Below are positions 26,150-35,326 of a stretch of DNA of 64,000 bases, piece by piece. Position 1 is the stretch's first letter, and each line of letters begins with the position of its first letter. The translations under genes and the position numbers were made by a program. Source of the stretch: Halobellus clavatus (lineage in GTDB: Archaea; Halobacteriota; Halobacteria; Halobacteriales; Haloferacaceae); assembly GCF_900107195.1 (NCBI RefSeq), contig NZ_FNPB01000003.1:124001-188000 (forward strand), in the 5' to 3' direction. The notes under the pieces are model-generated. The model was given only the letters and a program-made list of their open reading frames with translations. It ran no database searches and was not told where the DNA came from.

Positions 26150-26878
26150 TTATGCGAGATCGACGACGGCGTCTAAGGTGAGTCTGATGGCCCGTTCGAC
26201 GTTGTCCTTCGCCTTTTCGGGAAGCTCCGAATCGGAGTCCGCACCCTTCTGGGTCCCTTCGACGAGGTTGCCGTCGACCGTACAGATCGCACCGGCGGCC
26301 AGGTCTTTCCGACGTGCGATCGAGAACACGGCCGCAGCCTCCATCTCGACGGCCTGGAGGTTCGCGGCCTCCCACTCTTCGACGTATTCCTCGCTCTCGG
26401 TGTAGAACGCGTCGTCGGAGACGATCGGGCCGACGTGGACGTCCTCTCCGTTCCGCTCTGCGGCGTCGACCAGCGCCGTCAGGACGTCGTAGTCCGGCAC
26501 GGCCGGAATCACGCTGTCTTCGTACCGCTTCGAGGTACCCTCCTCCTTGGCCGCGCCGGTCGCGACGACCATATCGCCGATCTCGATACCTCGCTGGAGC
26601 GCGCCCGTCGTTCCGACGCGGATGAGGGTCTCGACGCCGACAGCCGCGAGTTCCTCGACGGCGATGGCGGCCGAGGGACAGCCGATTCCGGTCGAACAGA
26701 TCGTCAGCGGGACGCCCTCGTAGGTCGCGTTGACGACCGTGTACTCGCGATTCTCTGCGACCGTCTCGGCGTCCGAACACTGCGCGGCGATTCGATCGAC
26801 GCGACCGGGATCGCCGGGGATGAGCGCAGTTTCGTGGACGTCGCCCTCCTCGACGAGGAGGTGAGGCTGCTTGGCCAT
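26150..26878 (-). CDS. udp: Uridine phosphorylase / nucleoside phosphorylase
   Basis: A 242-residue member of the PNP/UDP phosphorylase family. Visible are the phosphate-binding LIPGDPGRVDRIA near the N-terminus, GVPLTICSTGIGCPSAAIAVEEL, RVGTTGALQ, and the nucleoside-binding LQAVEMEAAAVFSIA (the family Glu-Met-Glu). It splits uridine, or another nucleoside, with phosphate into base and ribose-1-phosphate in the cytoplasm. The ATG at 26878 gives the typical haloarchaeal N-terminus (MAKQPHLLVEEGDVHE); the frame runs open further upstream. Neighbours are a PfkB kinase and, divergently, deoC, which together form a nucleoside-sugar breakdown cluster. Confidence 0.92.
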   Translation of the reverse strand: MAKQPHLLVEEGDVHETALIPGDPGRVDRIAAQCSDAETVAENREYTVVNATYEGVPLTICSTGIGCPSAAIAVEELAAVGVETLIRVGTTGALQRGIEIGDMVVATGAAKEEGTSKRYEDSVIPAVPDYDVLTALVDAAERNGEDVHVGPIVSDDAFYTESEEYVEEWEAANLQAVEMEAAAVFSIARRKDLAAGAICTVDGNLVEGTQKGADSDSELPEKAKDNVERAIRLTLDAVVDLA

Positions 26879-26915
26879 ACCGGAATCTGGCGCGAGACGG
26901 TGAAAAACGACGCGG

Positions 26916-27437
26916 TCACAGGAGCGTCGTCGCCGCCGGGACGACGAGGGCCAGGACTGAGCCGAAGACGGCGGTCGAGCGGAGCCACCGCCCGCTGACG
27001 GCCGTCGCGCGCTCCTCGTAGATCCAGCCGCCGGCCCGGGGGAACACCAGGTACGCGAAGAACGCGTAGACGAACCCGGCGACGAGTACCGTCGCGACGA
27101 GGTGCGGAAGTAGTCTGATCCCACCGACTGTCGCCACGTCGGGAACGCCGACCGCAACGAGGAGGTACAACGCCGCGTACAGGAGCCCGGCGAGGACGCC
27201 CGTGAGGTGGTGGAGCGCGAACGCCGCGCCGAAGGCGACTTCGGCCGGTGAAGATCGAGAGAGCACGCTCGTCGCGACGTACGCCGGCGTGAATCCGTCC
27301 TCCTGTCTGGTCATCGGCACGTCCATCACGACCGCACCGAACAGCCCGCAGACCGCACAGAGGATGACGAATGCCCCAAACTCACCGGCGGTGTTTGCAC
27401 CCGCGGTTCCCAACACGTCCGTCACGGTTTCACTCAC
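26916..27437 (-). CDS. Membrane protein of nucleoside cluster, unknown function
   Basis: A 173-residue protein with four predicted transmembrane helices (about 20-40, 65-92, 105-130 and 148-170). VVMDVPMTRQEDGFTPAYVAT after helix 1 and AFALHHLTGVLAGLLYA in helix 2 are the most distinctive stretches. No transporter or enzyme family is recognised with confidence. It lies between the PfkB kinase gene (49 nt upstream) and the uridine phosphorylase gene (37 nt downstream) on the same strand, so it is probably co-transcribed. Confidence 0.72.
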   Translation of the reverse strand: MSETVTDVLGTAGANTAGEFGAFVILCAVCGLFGAVVMDVPMTRQEDGFTPAYVATSVLSRSSPAEVAFGAAFALHHLTGVLAGLLYAALYLLVAVGVPDVATVGGIRLLPHLVATVLVAGFVYAFFAYLVFPRAGGWIYEERATAVSGRWLRSTAVFGSVLALVVPAATTLL

Positions 27438-27486
27438 ATCGGTCCCGGCGGTAAAACTCTCCCGCTTCGAGGCGGCAGCAGCGCGA

Positions 27487-28350
27487 TCACTCGCCGATGA
27501 ACGCGCGGATCATTTCCCAAGAGAGGGTCGTCCGCGCACCCGGCGACTTCGACGCGAGCGCCCCGCAGGCGTTTGCGACGGCGAGGGCTCGTTCGTCGCT
27601 CGCACCGTCGACTGTCGCGGCAATGAACCCCGCGGCGAAGGCGTCGCCCGCGCCGGTGGTGTCGACGGCGTCGATCGGATAGCCCGGGTGAGCGACTCGG
27701 TCGCCGTCTCGACGGACCTCTGCGCCCTCCGGGCCGTGTTTGAGCACGAGCGTCTGGTCGCTCAGATCGAACGCGTCGAGCGCGAGCGCGGCCTCGCGGT
27801 CGTTCAAGAATAGGTACTCCACCGCGGTGACCGCCGGCCCGTACCCGCGGTCGTCGATCCGCCGACCGGGGTCGAAACTCACCGGGACGTCGTGTTCTCG
27901 AGCGCGCTCGGCGAGCCGTGTCGCCGTTTCCGGGCGCTGACTCGTCATATGCAGGTGGTCGGCGCGGGCCAGTTCCGACGTGGGGAGGTCGCGCGCCTCG
28001 AAGGCCTCGTTCGCTCCCGGACACCCGAGCACCATCACCTCGCCGGACCGCTCGACCACGATGTACTTCGTCGTGGTCTCGCGTGACGCGGATTCGACGA
28101 CGTTCGTCACGTCCACGCCGTTAGCGGCCAGTTCCTCGCGGGCGGTCCGCCCCTTCTCGTCGGCACCGACGCTCCCCAGGAGGGCCGCCTCGACGTCGAG
28201 GTCCGAGAGGCCGTTCGCGACGTTGGCGGCGCTGCCGCCGCCGCCGCTCCGCCGCTCGTCGACGTTCACTTCGCCGTCCGGGTCCGGCAGCGCCGGCACC
28301 CGGAGCGTCACGTCCCAGTTCAGGTGTCCGGCACAGACGACTCGGGCCAT
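27487..28350 (-). CDS. PfkB-family sugar/nucleoside kinase
   Basis: A 287-residue ribokinase-like kinase. The N-terminal GHLNWDVTLRVPALPDPDGE and the GGGGSAANVANGLSDL block (PfkB signature 1) bind the sugar, and DTTGAGDAFAAGF (signature 2) holds the catalytic aspartate and anion hole. Next to uridine phosphorylase and deoC, a ribose-1-phosphate or nucleoside kinase role is attractive, because haloarchaea use a pentose-bisphosphate route for nucleoside sugars (family knowledge; the exact substrate here is inference). Read on the minus strand, a TTTTTGTAA box near 28371-28379 lies about 26 nt before the ATG, which suggests a leaderless transcript and the start of the PfkB-membrane protein-udp-HPP operon. 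Confidence 0.85.
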   Translation of the reverse strand: MARVVCAGHLNWDVTLRVPALPDPDGEVNVDERRSGGGGSAANVANGLSDLDVEAALLGSVGADEKGRTAREELAANGVDVTNVVESASRETTTKYIVVERSGEVMVLGCPGANEAFEARDLPTSELARADHLHMTSQRPETATRLAERAREHDVPVSFDPGRRIDDRGYGPAVTAVEYLFLNDREAALALDAFDLSDQTLVLKHGPEGAEVRRDGDRVAHPGYPIDAVDTTGAGDAFAAGFIAATVDGASDERALAVANACGALASKSPGARTTLSWEMIRAFIGE

Positions 28351-28448
28351 TCTCGGAGCTACCGTCTCCGGTTACAAAAACGCTCGCCCCCGTGGGTTCC
28401 GCGTCGGGGTCGGTGCCGGCCGGGTCGTCCCGACGGCGCCCCGAGAGC

Positions 28449-29270
28449 TCACGCGGGCGCAGAGATGGTGAACAGCAGCACGTTGTGCACGGCGGGGCCC
28501 AGCCCGACCGCCGCGACGAAGCCGAGGAGCAACCGCGCTTGCGTCGGGGCCTCCTCGTACAGATCCGCGAAGAGCCACACGACGAGCGCGGCCACCCCGA
28601 TCTTCACCAGGACGAACAGCCACCCTGCCCCGATCAGCGACGCGGTCGGCAGGCCGGCGGCGAACTCGATGATAATCCGCGAGAGCGGCGTCCGCTCACC
28701 GAACCCGAGCAGGTCGATCCCGATCGCGGTCGAGATCCCGTCGAGGACGTGCGCGAACAGCGCGAACGCGCCGAGCCGTCCCGTGACCCCGATCTCCGGA
28801 ACGACACGCGTGAGGAGGCCCCACACGCTCGCGGCAACGATTCCCGCGACGACGACCCCCGCGGCCGGCAGCAGCGGCGACAGCGTCCCCTCCGATGCGC
28901 CGGCGAGGAGTCCCGCGATTACTGCCACCGCCGCGGCGAGTCCGCCGACGCCCGCCAGCGTGTAGGGGACCGTTTCGGCGCGAGACGGCGAATCGACCGT
29001 GAGCCACGTGGCGACGGCCGCGATGGCGACGGTGACGTACACGGCTGGAGTTCCTGCGAGGGGGCGGAGTAGAGACGGGAGCGACCCCGCGACGTACAGC
29101 ACGTGCAGGGCCGATCCCAGGACCATCCACGGTGCGAGCGCGAGGATGCGATCCGTCGTGACAGCCGGCCGGCGACGCACTGCGGCGCGAGCGACGAGCG
29201 CACCGGCCACGGCCAGGAGCGCGAGATACGGCGGTGGCGGCAGCGTGAACCCCTCGGGAAGTATCGCCAT
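28449..29270 (-). CDS. DUF63-family membrane protein
   Basis: A 273-residue polytopic protein with about seven to eight transmembrane helices. It shows the DUF63 pattern: [23 protein letters not shown] at the N-terminus, [16 protein letters not shown], then [32 protein letters not shown], and PAVHNVLLF near the end. DUF63 is an archaeal family without a proven function. The ATG at 29270 is chosen over longer in-frame starts because the upstream part is basic and unlike a haloarchaeal protein. It is divergent from deoC and just upstream of the PfkB operon. Confidence 0.85.
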   Translation of the reverse strand: MAILPEGFTLPPPPYLALLAVAGALVARAAVRRRPAVTTDRILALAPWMVLGSALHVLYVAGSLPSLLRPLAGTPAVYVTVAIAAVATWLTVDSPSRAETVPYTLAGVGGLAAAVAVIAGLLAGASEGTLSPLLPAAGVVVAGIVAASVWGLLTRVVPEIGVTGRLGAFALFAHVLDGISTAIGIDLLGFGERTPLSRIIIEFAAGLPTASLIGAGWLFVLVKIGVAALVVWLFADLYEEAPTQARLLLGFVAAVGLGPAVHNVLLFTISAPA

Positions 29271-29394
29271 AGATCCGACTCCGAACCCGCAGGCAAAACG
29301 GTGTCGGAGCGGTACGGCGGGGCCACGCTCGGCGGGGTCCGAACGCCCGTCTCCGGCCTGTAGCTTTTTTCGCTCCGCGGGTAGAGGAGACGGT

Positions 29395-30033
29395 ATGGAC
29401 AGAGCCGAGTTCGCAGCCCGCATCGACCACACCGTCTTAGGTCCGGAGACGACGCCCGCAGACGTCGAGCGAGTGCTCGAGGAGGCCGAATCCTACGGGA
29501 TGAACGCGTGCATCCCCCCGTGTTACGTCGCGGCGGCGGCGGAGCACGCGCCCGACGTCACCCTCGCGACCGTGATCGGGTTCCCCCACGGACAGCAATC
29601 GACGGCGGCGAAACACGGCGAGGCGGTCGACGCCTGGCAGACCGGTGCCGACGAAGTCGATATGGTGCTCAACGTGGGGCGGTTGAAAGCGGGGGACGAC
29701 GAGACCGTCACCGCCGACATCGCCGAGGTGGTCGCCGCCGTCCCGATTCCGGTGAAAGTGATCGTCGAGACCGCGCTGCTGACCGAGTCCGAAACGCACC
29801 GAGCGTGTGAGGCCGCCAGGGAGGCCGGTGCGGACTTCGTGAAGACCTCGACGGGCTTCGCTGACGGTGGGGCGACCGTCGAAGACGTCGAACTGATGGC
29901 GGAGTATCTCCCGGTGAAAGCCAGCGGCGGTATCGGTTCCTACGAGGAAGCGACGGCGATGCTGGACGCCGGGGCCGATCGAATCGGGGCGTCTTCGGGC
30001 GTCGCCATCGTCGAGGGGTTCCCGGACGAGTAA
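29395..30033 (+). CDS. deoC: Deoxyribose-phosphate aldolase
   Basis: A 212-residue TIM-barrel aldolase. The Schiff-base lysine is Lys150 in DFVKTSTGF, the proton-relay lysine is Lys175 in VKASGGI, and Lys121/Glu125 (VKVIVE) and Asp89 (EVDMV) complete the class I site. It cleaves deoxyribose-5-phosphate to glyceraldehyde-3-phosphate and acetaldehyde during deoxynucleoside breakdown, matching the nearby uridine phosphorylase and PfkB kinase. The ATG at 29395 gives the family start ([17 protein letters not shown]), and a TAGCTTTTTT box lies about 29 nt upstream. Confidence 0.94.
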   Translation: MDRAEFAARIDHTVLGPETTPADVERVLEEAESYGMNACIPPCYVAAAAEHAPDVTLATVIGFPHGQQSTAAKHGEAVDAWQTGADEVDMVLNVGRLKAGDDETVTADIAEVVAAVPIPVKVIVETALLTESETHRACEAAREAGADFVKTSTGFADGGATVEDVELMAEYLPVKASGGIGSYEEATAMLDAGADRIGASSGVAIVEGFPDE

Positions 30034-30077
30034 TCGGAGCCGCGCCCCCGACCGGGCCGAACCCCGGAACTGCCTCT

Positions 30078-30251
30078 TTACTCCTCGCGCATCTCGCCGA
30101 GGCGGTCGACGAGTGCGTCGGTGTCGACGTCGGCCTCGACGTTCACGTCGCCGTCGTGGTCGTGTTCGTGGACGTTGACGGCTTCGCCCTCCTCTTCGGT
30201 GTCTGTCGTGGCGTCTTCCTGCTCGGACTCGTCGTAGCTTCCAAATCCCAT
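30078..30251 (-). CDS. Small acidic DUF5786-like protein (57 aa)
   Basis: A complete 57-codon ORF read on the minus strand from the ATG at 30251 to TAA. It begins MGFGSYDESEQED, has a very acidic middle (DTEEEGEAVNVHEHDHDGDV) and ends with a short helix (DALVDRLGEMREE). The MGFGSYDESEQ start and the HEHDHDG motif match a conserved haloarchaeal small-protein family that I recall as DUF5786; function unknown. The His/Asp-rich middle could bind metal, but this is untested. It is convergent with deoC and divergent from the sensor kinase. Confidence 0.8.
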   Translation of the reverse strand: MGFGSYDESEQEDATTDTEEEGEAVNVHEHDHDGDVNVEADVDTDALVDRLGEMREE

Positions 30252-30492
30252 ACCCGTGGGTCAGTACGGGCACGGAAGAACCACACGAAGCAGTCGCCGG
30301 ACGACACCTGCTGTCATATGGGATGCCGGGTGGATCCGACGACCAACGGTGCGTCAGCGAGACGGATCGGCGCCGAATCGCGGACCTCTCTGCGGTCCCA
30401 TAGTTGTTCGAAGCGGGCTCTGTGCGTCCGCTGCGGCCCGAATCTGTGACGAGCCAAGGGTTTTTGACATAGATCGCCGTAAGTGGGTTTCA

Positions 30493-32436
30493 ATGGAGAT
30501 AACGCCGCGGCGACGGATCCTCGCCGGTGGGAGCCTCTCGCTCTTCGGGCTGCTCCTCACCTCGATCACGTTCTTCGATATGTACGAGGACGTCACCGTC
30601 CAGGCGAACCCGCTGTATCTCACGCTCGTCGAGAACGCATTACCGATCGCTCTCAATCTGTCTATCGTGGGCGCGGGGATCTTGCTCGTTCGACGCTCCG
30701 AATTGCGGGGGGAGTTCGTCTCCAGGGTGACGGTCTGGGGACTCTTGGGCGCTCTCGCGCTGTTCGCAGTCTCGCTGTGGGTCTATCTCTTTCAGATCGT
30801 TCAGGGAGAGATCGAGCCGTGGCTCATCTTCAGCCACATCGTTTCGATGGGCACGGTGGCCGGGCTGGGCGTGGGTGTCTACGACGATCAGCGCAGACAG
30901 CGACAGGCGCAACTGACGGCCGAACACGACAAACTCTCGGCGCTGTTCGAGAGCACCTCCGACGCGATCGCCGAACTGGAGTACATCGACGGCGACCCGG
31001 TGGTCCGAGACGTCAACCCCGGATTCCGTGAGAGCTTCGGGTACTCGCTCTCCGAGGCCGAGGGGAGACCGCTCGACGAGTTGATCGTCCCTCCGGATGA
31101 AGACGACTTCGAGCGACACCACGACCGTGCGATGAGCGGGGAATGGTTCGGCCGCGAGGAACTCTTCCGACAGACGGCGACCGGTGAGATTCGCGTGTTC
31201 CGGCTCCAGGCGATCCCACTGGATTCGACTGACGCCGAGACGGACGGGTACGCAGTCTACACCGACATCACGAAAGAACACCGCTATGAGTCCCAGTTAC
31301 GGTCCTTACACGAGGCGACCCGCGAACTGGTGACGATCGGATCGGTCGAGGCGGTGGCCGAGGCCGCGATCGAGGCCGCCTCTGACCTCCTCGATGTCGA
31401 CTTCGTCACGATGGTCCGGGAGGACGACGGCGAGTTGCGGCCGTTGGACCCCGAGGGCGCTGAGACGGAGCGTCACCGCGATCCCCCGAGGAACCACCAC
31501 GGAACAGCCATTGCGCGGGAGGCGTTCGAGTCGGGGACCCCGCGGTACGTGCCGGACCTGTCAGACGTCGAGGGCGCAGACCACGACGAGTCCGGGGTTG
31601 CCAGCGAACTCGTCGTCCCGATCGGACGATTCGGCGTATTGGTTCTGGGCTCGCGCACCGTCGACGGCCTCGACGAATCAGCGCAGTCGCTCGGCAAGAT
31701 CCTGGGCTCGAACGTGGAAGCCGCGATGGAACGGGCGGAGCGCGAACGCCGTCTCGAATCGCAGAACGACCGTCTGGAGACGTTTGCGAGCATCGTCAGC
31801 CACGACCTTCGCAATCCGCTCGGGGTCGCACAGGGGTATCTCGAACTCGCTCGCGAGGGCGACGAGGCCGCGCTCGATCGGGTCGAGCGCGCGCACCGAC
31901 GGATGGAGGCCCTGATCGAAGACCTGCTCGCGCTCGCGAGAGAGGGGGAACCGATCAACGAACCCCAGTCGGTCGCGATCGAACAGGTCGCTCGCCGCGC
32001 GTGGGAACACACCGCGACGCCGAACGCCGCCCTCCGTATCGAAGCGTCGGGGGAGATCGAGGCAGACCCCGATCGACTCCAGCAGTTGTTCGAGAACCTC
32101 TTCGCGAACGCCATCGAACACGGGACGCCGGACGATCCCGGAGACGCATCCGTAGACGCTCAGGACGCGGGCTTCCTCCGCTCGGGGGAAGGCGACGCTG
32201 CGGACATCACTGTCTCGATCGAGCGGACAGAGACGGGATTCGCCGTCGAAGACGACGGCGTCGGGATCCCGGAGGAACACCGGTCGACGGTGTTCGATCA
32301 CGGGTACTCGGGTGCGAACGGCGGAACGGGGCTCGGACTCTCGATCGTCGCGGAAATCGCGGAGGCCCACGGCTGGACAGTACGGGCGGAGTCCGGAAGC
32401 GACGGGGGCGCTCGGTTCGTCTTCGAGACCGCGTGA
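30493..32436 (+). CDS. Membrane sensor histidine kinase (PAS-GAF-HisKA-HATPase)
   Basis: A 647-residue sensor kinase. Three transmembrane helices (about 10-30, 42-65 and 75-120 region) are followed by a PAS domain (about 145-275, from LSALFESTSDAIAELEYIDGD), a GAF domain (about 285-420), the HisKA dimerisation domain with the phospho-accepting His437 (ASIVSHDLRNPLGV), and the ATPase domain with FENLFANAIEHG (N box), VEDDGVGIPEEH (G1) and GGTGLGLSIVAEIAEAH (G2). It has no adjacent response regulator gene. Signal unknown. The ATG at 30493 lies about 29 nt after a GTTTTTGACATAG promoter-like box. Confidence 0.93.
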   Translation: MEITPRRRILAGGSLSLFGLLLTSITFFDMYEDVTVQANPLYLTLVENALPIALNLSIVGAGILLVRRSELRGEFVSRVTVWGLLGALALFAVSLWVYLFQIVQGEIEPWLIFSHIVSMGTVAGLGVGVYDDQRRQRQAQLTAEHDKLSALFESTSDAIAELEYIDGDPVVRDVNPGFRESFGYSLSEAEGRPLDELIVPPDEDDFERHHDRAMSGEWFGREELFRQTATGEIRVFRLQAIPLDSTDAETDGYAVYTDITKEHRYESQLRSLHEATRELVTIGSVEAVAEAAIEAASDLLDVDFVTMVREDDGELRPLDPEGAETERHRDPPRNHHGTAIAREAFESGTPRYVPDLSDVEGADHDESGVASELVVPIGRFGVLVLGSRTVDGLDESAQSLGKILGSNVEAAMERAERERRLESQNDRLETFASIVSHDLRNPLGVAQGYLELAREGDEAALDRVERAHRRMEALIEDLLALAREGEPINEPQSVAIEQVARRAWEHTATPNAALRIEASGEIEADPDRLQQLFENLFANAIEHGTPDDPGDASVDAQDAGFLRSGEGDAADITVSIERTETGFAVEDDGVGIPEEHRSTVFDHGYSGANGGTGLGLSIVAEIAEAHGWTVRAESGSDGGARFVFETA

Positions 32437-32565
32437 GAGTCACCGACGCTCGCCGGCCGTCCGTCCCGAACTGTCCCTCCGTTGTCTCCGCCTCGCAGGA
32501 AAAATGTGGAGTTATCCCGCTGGAGCGACGTGACCGAGGTATCGACCCCTCACAGGATCCCGAAA

Positions 32566-33906
32566 ATGTCAGGAAAATATGATTTGGTCATCGTCGGCGG
32601 CGGCATCAGCGGTGCGTCGTTGCTCTACACGGCGGCCACCTTCACCGATATCGAATCGATCGCGCTGATCGAGAAAGAACCGGAGATCGCGGCGATCAAC
32701 TCCCACCACACCAACAACTCACAGACCCTGCACTTCGGCGACATCGAGACCAATTACACGCTCGAGAAGGCCGCGGACGTCAAGACGGGCGCGGAGCTGC
32801 TCGCGGGCTACCTCGAGAACCACGATCCGGACCGCGAGATGCACAAGAAGCGCAGCAAGATGGTCCTCGGTGTCGGCGACGAGGAGGTAGCGAGCCTCGA
32901 ACGGCGCTATCACGACGAGGGCTTCGGCGACCTGTTCCCGAAACTCCGTCCGATCGACCGAGACGAGATCGCCGAGATCGAACCGGCGGTCGTAGCGGAA
33001 CGCGACCCCGACGTTGATATGCTGGCGCTACAGACGCCGGACGGCTACGTCGTCGACTACGGGGAGACGGCGAAATCCTTCGTCGATTCGGCTCGCAAGG
33101 AACCCCACGTCGACGTCCTCACCGACACGACCGTCGAGGACGTCACGCGCAACACCGAGGGCTACACGCTCACCACCGACCGGGGCCCCGTCGACTGCGG
33201 GGTCGCCGTCGTCGCTGCGGGGTCACACAGCCTCCAGATCGCGAAGGAACTCGGGTACGGCGAGGAGATGGCGCTCCTGCCTGTGGCGGGCAGTTTCTTC
33301 CTCGCAGACGACCTCCTGAACGGGAAGGTCTACACGCTACAGATGAAGAAGCTCCCCTTCGCGGCGATCCACGGCGACGCCGACGTCCACGACAGCAGTA
33401 TCACCAGATTCGGCCCGACGGCGAAGTTGGTGCCCGCGCTCGAACGCGGTCGTCTCTCCACCGTCTCGGATTTCGTCGACGTCTTCGGCTTCGACGGGGC
33501 GTCGATCCTGAGTTACGCGACCGTCCTCGCCGATCGAACCCTCCTGCCGTACGTGCTCAAGAACCTCCTCTACGACGTCCCCGAAATCGGGACGCGCGAG
33601 TTCCTCCCGCACGTCCAGAAGGTCGTCCCGAGCGTCGAACTCGGCGACATCGAGCGCGCGACGGGCTACGGAGGCATCCGACCACAGATCGTCGACACGA
33701 GCGCGAAATCCCTGGATATGGGCGAGGCCAAGATCGTCGGCGACGACATCATCTTCAACATTACGCCCTCGCCGGGCGCGTCGACGAGTCTGAAGAACGC
33801 AAAGCGGGACACCGAAACGATCCTGGACTTCTTCGAGGCGGACTACACGTTCGACGAAGCGGCCTTCCGCGCCGACACCATCGAACACTTCCCCCGCGGC
33901 TCGTAG
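32566..33906 (+). CDS. mqo: Malate:quinone oxidoreductase-like FAD protein
   Basis: A 446-residue FAD-dependent oxidoreductase. An N-terminal Rossmann motif (DLVIVGGGISGASLLYTAA) is followed by NSHHTNNSQTLHFGDIETNYTLEKA, and near the end come GYGGIRPQIVD and NITPSPGASTSLKNAKRD, all typical of malate:quinone oxidoreductase. It would oxidise malate to oxaloacetate at the membrane and pass electrons to quinone, bypassing the NAD-linked enzyme. It is somewhat shorter than many bacterial Mqo (about 490-500 residues). The ATG at 32566 puts the Rossmann motif directly at the N-terminus; an in-frame ATG further upstream adds 28 residues. Confidence 0.87.
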   Translation: MSGKYDLVIVGGGISGASLLYTAATFTDIESIALIEKEPEIAAINSHHTNNSQTLHFGDIETNYTLEKAADVKTGAELLAGYLENHDPDREMHKKRSKMVLGVGDEEVASLERRYHDEGFGDLFPKLRPIDRDEIAEIEPAVVAERDPDVDMLALQTPDGYVVDYGETAKSFVDSARKEPHVDVLTDTTVEDVTRNTEGYTLTTDRGPVDCGVAVVAAGSHSLQIAKELGYGEEMALLPVAGSFFLADDLLNGKVYTLQMKKLPFAAIHGDADVHDSSITRFGPTAKLVPALERGRLSTVSDFVDVFGFDGASILSYATVLADRTLLPYVLKNLLYDVPEIGTREFLPHVQKVVPSVELGDIERATGYGGIRPQIVDTSAKSLDMGEAKIVGDDIIFNITPSPGASTSLKNAKRDTETILDFFEADYTFDEAAFRADTIEHFPRGS

Positions 33907-34110
33907 TCGCAGTCCCGCCCTGCCGCCCAGCGCGGTCACCTGATCACTGACTGCGCCGAACTGTGGGTCTACGGACCGATTCGGCGCTGCGCACGAGATC
34001 GTTCGCCCCTCACCACGAGAACCGACTGATTTCGGGACTGTAATTCGAAACGGGCAGCAGTCGGTCATTCGTTTCCTTTAGCCGGCGAATTCCGGAAACG
34101 AATACAGAAG

Positions 34111-34120
34111 CCTTTTATGC
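34111..34120 (+). promoter_or_regulatory. TATA box of the cold-shock gene
   Basis: CCTTTTATGC centred about 29 nt before the ATG at 34145. The preceding roughly 40 nt are unusually AT-rich for this window, which suggests a strong promoter giving a leaderless mRNA. Confidence 0.6.
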
Positions 34121-34144
34121 ATACTGGGTGTCCGTTTAGTCGCA

Positions 34145-34339
34145 ATGGCAAACGGTACGGTTGACTTCTTCAACGACACGGGCGGTTACGGCTTTATTGA
34201 GACAGAGGACGCTGACGAGGACGTGTTCTTCCATATGGAAGACGTCGGTGGCGAGGATCTCACCGAGGGAACGGAACTCGAATTCGAGATCGAACAGGCC
34301 CCCAAGGGCCCCCGCGCGACGAACGTCGTCCGCGTCTAA
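34145..34339 (+). CDS. cspA: CspA-type cold-shock domain protein
   Basis: A 64-residue single cold-shock domain. RNP1-like GGYGFIE (13-19) and RNP2-like DVFFHM (26-31) are present, with the usual GTVDFFND start. It binds single-stranded RNA/DNA and probably acts as an RNA chaperone. Acidic substitutions suit a high-salt cytoplasm. It is a single gene with a strong TATA box at leaderless spacing and a 238-nt gene-free region in front. Confidence 0.95.
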   Translation: MANGTVDFFNDTGGYGFIETEDADEDVFFHMEDVGGEDLTEGTELEFEIEQAPKGPRATNVVRV

Positions 34340-34559
34340 TCCGGTTCGAGCCGTCGCCGTCTGCGTTCGCCAGGACGCTGTCCCGGTGAACTGATCAGCA
34401 CGCGACGCACGATCCGCGATTTTCTGACACTACCACCACGGAGCGACAGCGCTGCGCCGAGGCGGCACCGTCTCCGAGTCCTTTCTTCACCGAACGGTGC
34501 CGGTCCCGAGGACTGTCACTTCCAGTACGTATTTGATGCCGCACTCATACACCACCGCT

Positions 34560-35312
34560 GTGAGCGTTAGCATCACTCGCACGATCCGCGGTATGGCGAA
34601 CCGGGCGAACCCCGCCTTCGGCGTCGGAGCGGTCGTCGTGCCGCTCGGTCTCCTCGTCGCGACGGCGCTGTTCGGCACGGCACAACAGTTGACGTACGTC
34701 CACGTGATGGCCGGGATCCTCTGGACCGGCATCGACCTGTTTATGGCGATGGTCCTCGGACCGGTCCTCGGCGGTCTCGACGTGGAGCAGCGCGCGGCGG
34801 TGTTCCAGCGATTCACCCCGAAGATGACGTTCCTGATGCCGACGTTGGCGTTCACGACGATCATCGGCGGGATGGTTCTGGCGAGTCGGATGGGCTACCT
34901 GCCGGGGCTCGCGGCGTGGGGTGGACTGTTTGCGGTGGTCGCGATGGGCGCCGCGCTCGTCGCTATCGCCTCCCAGTTCGATGCCTTCACAGATCGGCGA
35001 TGGCTCGCGCTCTTCGGCGTCATCGTCGGCGGCGGCGCCGCGTCGCTCTTCGCGAACCTCGGGTCGCTGGCGATGCCCGGTCCGGCGATTCTGGCCGCGC
35101 TCGGCATCGTGAGCATCCTCACGTTCCTCGGCTTCGGGGTCCTGCTACCCGGTGAAGCGCGGATGTACCTCGAAATGACCTCAGCGAACCCCGACACCGA
35201 CCTCATCGGCCGGATCGGGATGCGAAACGCGAAGCTCAGCGGGGTCGAAGGCGTCTTCCAACTGAGCATCATTGCCGTGATGGTGTATCTCCGCTGGGGC
35301 ATCGGGCTCTGA
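34560..35312 (+). CDS. Membrane protein (CopD/DUF2269-like topology)
   Basis: A 250-residue protein with about six to seven transmembrane helices. LTYVHVMAGILWTGIDLFMAMVLGPVL, with its membrane histidine, resembles the CopD/DUF2269 group of heme- or metal-linked membrane proteins, and PKMTFLMPTLAFTTIIGGMVLA follows. The GTG at 34560 fits leaderless spacing from a GTATTTGATG box near 34529-34538; the ATG at 34593 is the alternative start, giving 239 residues. Function cannot be set from sequence. It converges with the spermidine-synthase-like gene 14 nt away. Confidence 0.72.
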   Translation: MSVSITRTIRGMANRANPAFGVGAVVVPLGLLVATALFGTAQQLTYVHVMAGILWTGIDLFMAMVLGPVLGGLDVEQRAAVFQRFTPKMTFLMPTLAFTTIIGGMVLASRMGYLPGLAAWGGLFAVVAMGAALVAIASQFDAFTDRRWLALFGVIVGGGAASLFANLGSLAMPGPAILAALGIVSILTFLGFGVLLPGEARMYLEMTSANPDTDLIGRIGMRNAKLSGVEGVFQLSIIAVMVYLRWGIGL

Positions 35313-35326
35313 GTCGGCAGAACGCC

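Noticed and set aside
25494-26780. Long open minus-strand frame (428 codons) over the HPP and udp genes
   Set aside because: Arg/Gly-rich composition and full overlap with two well-supported genes in another frame.
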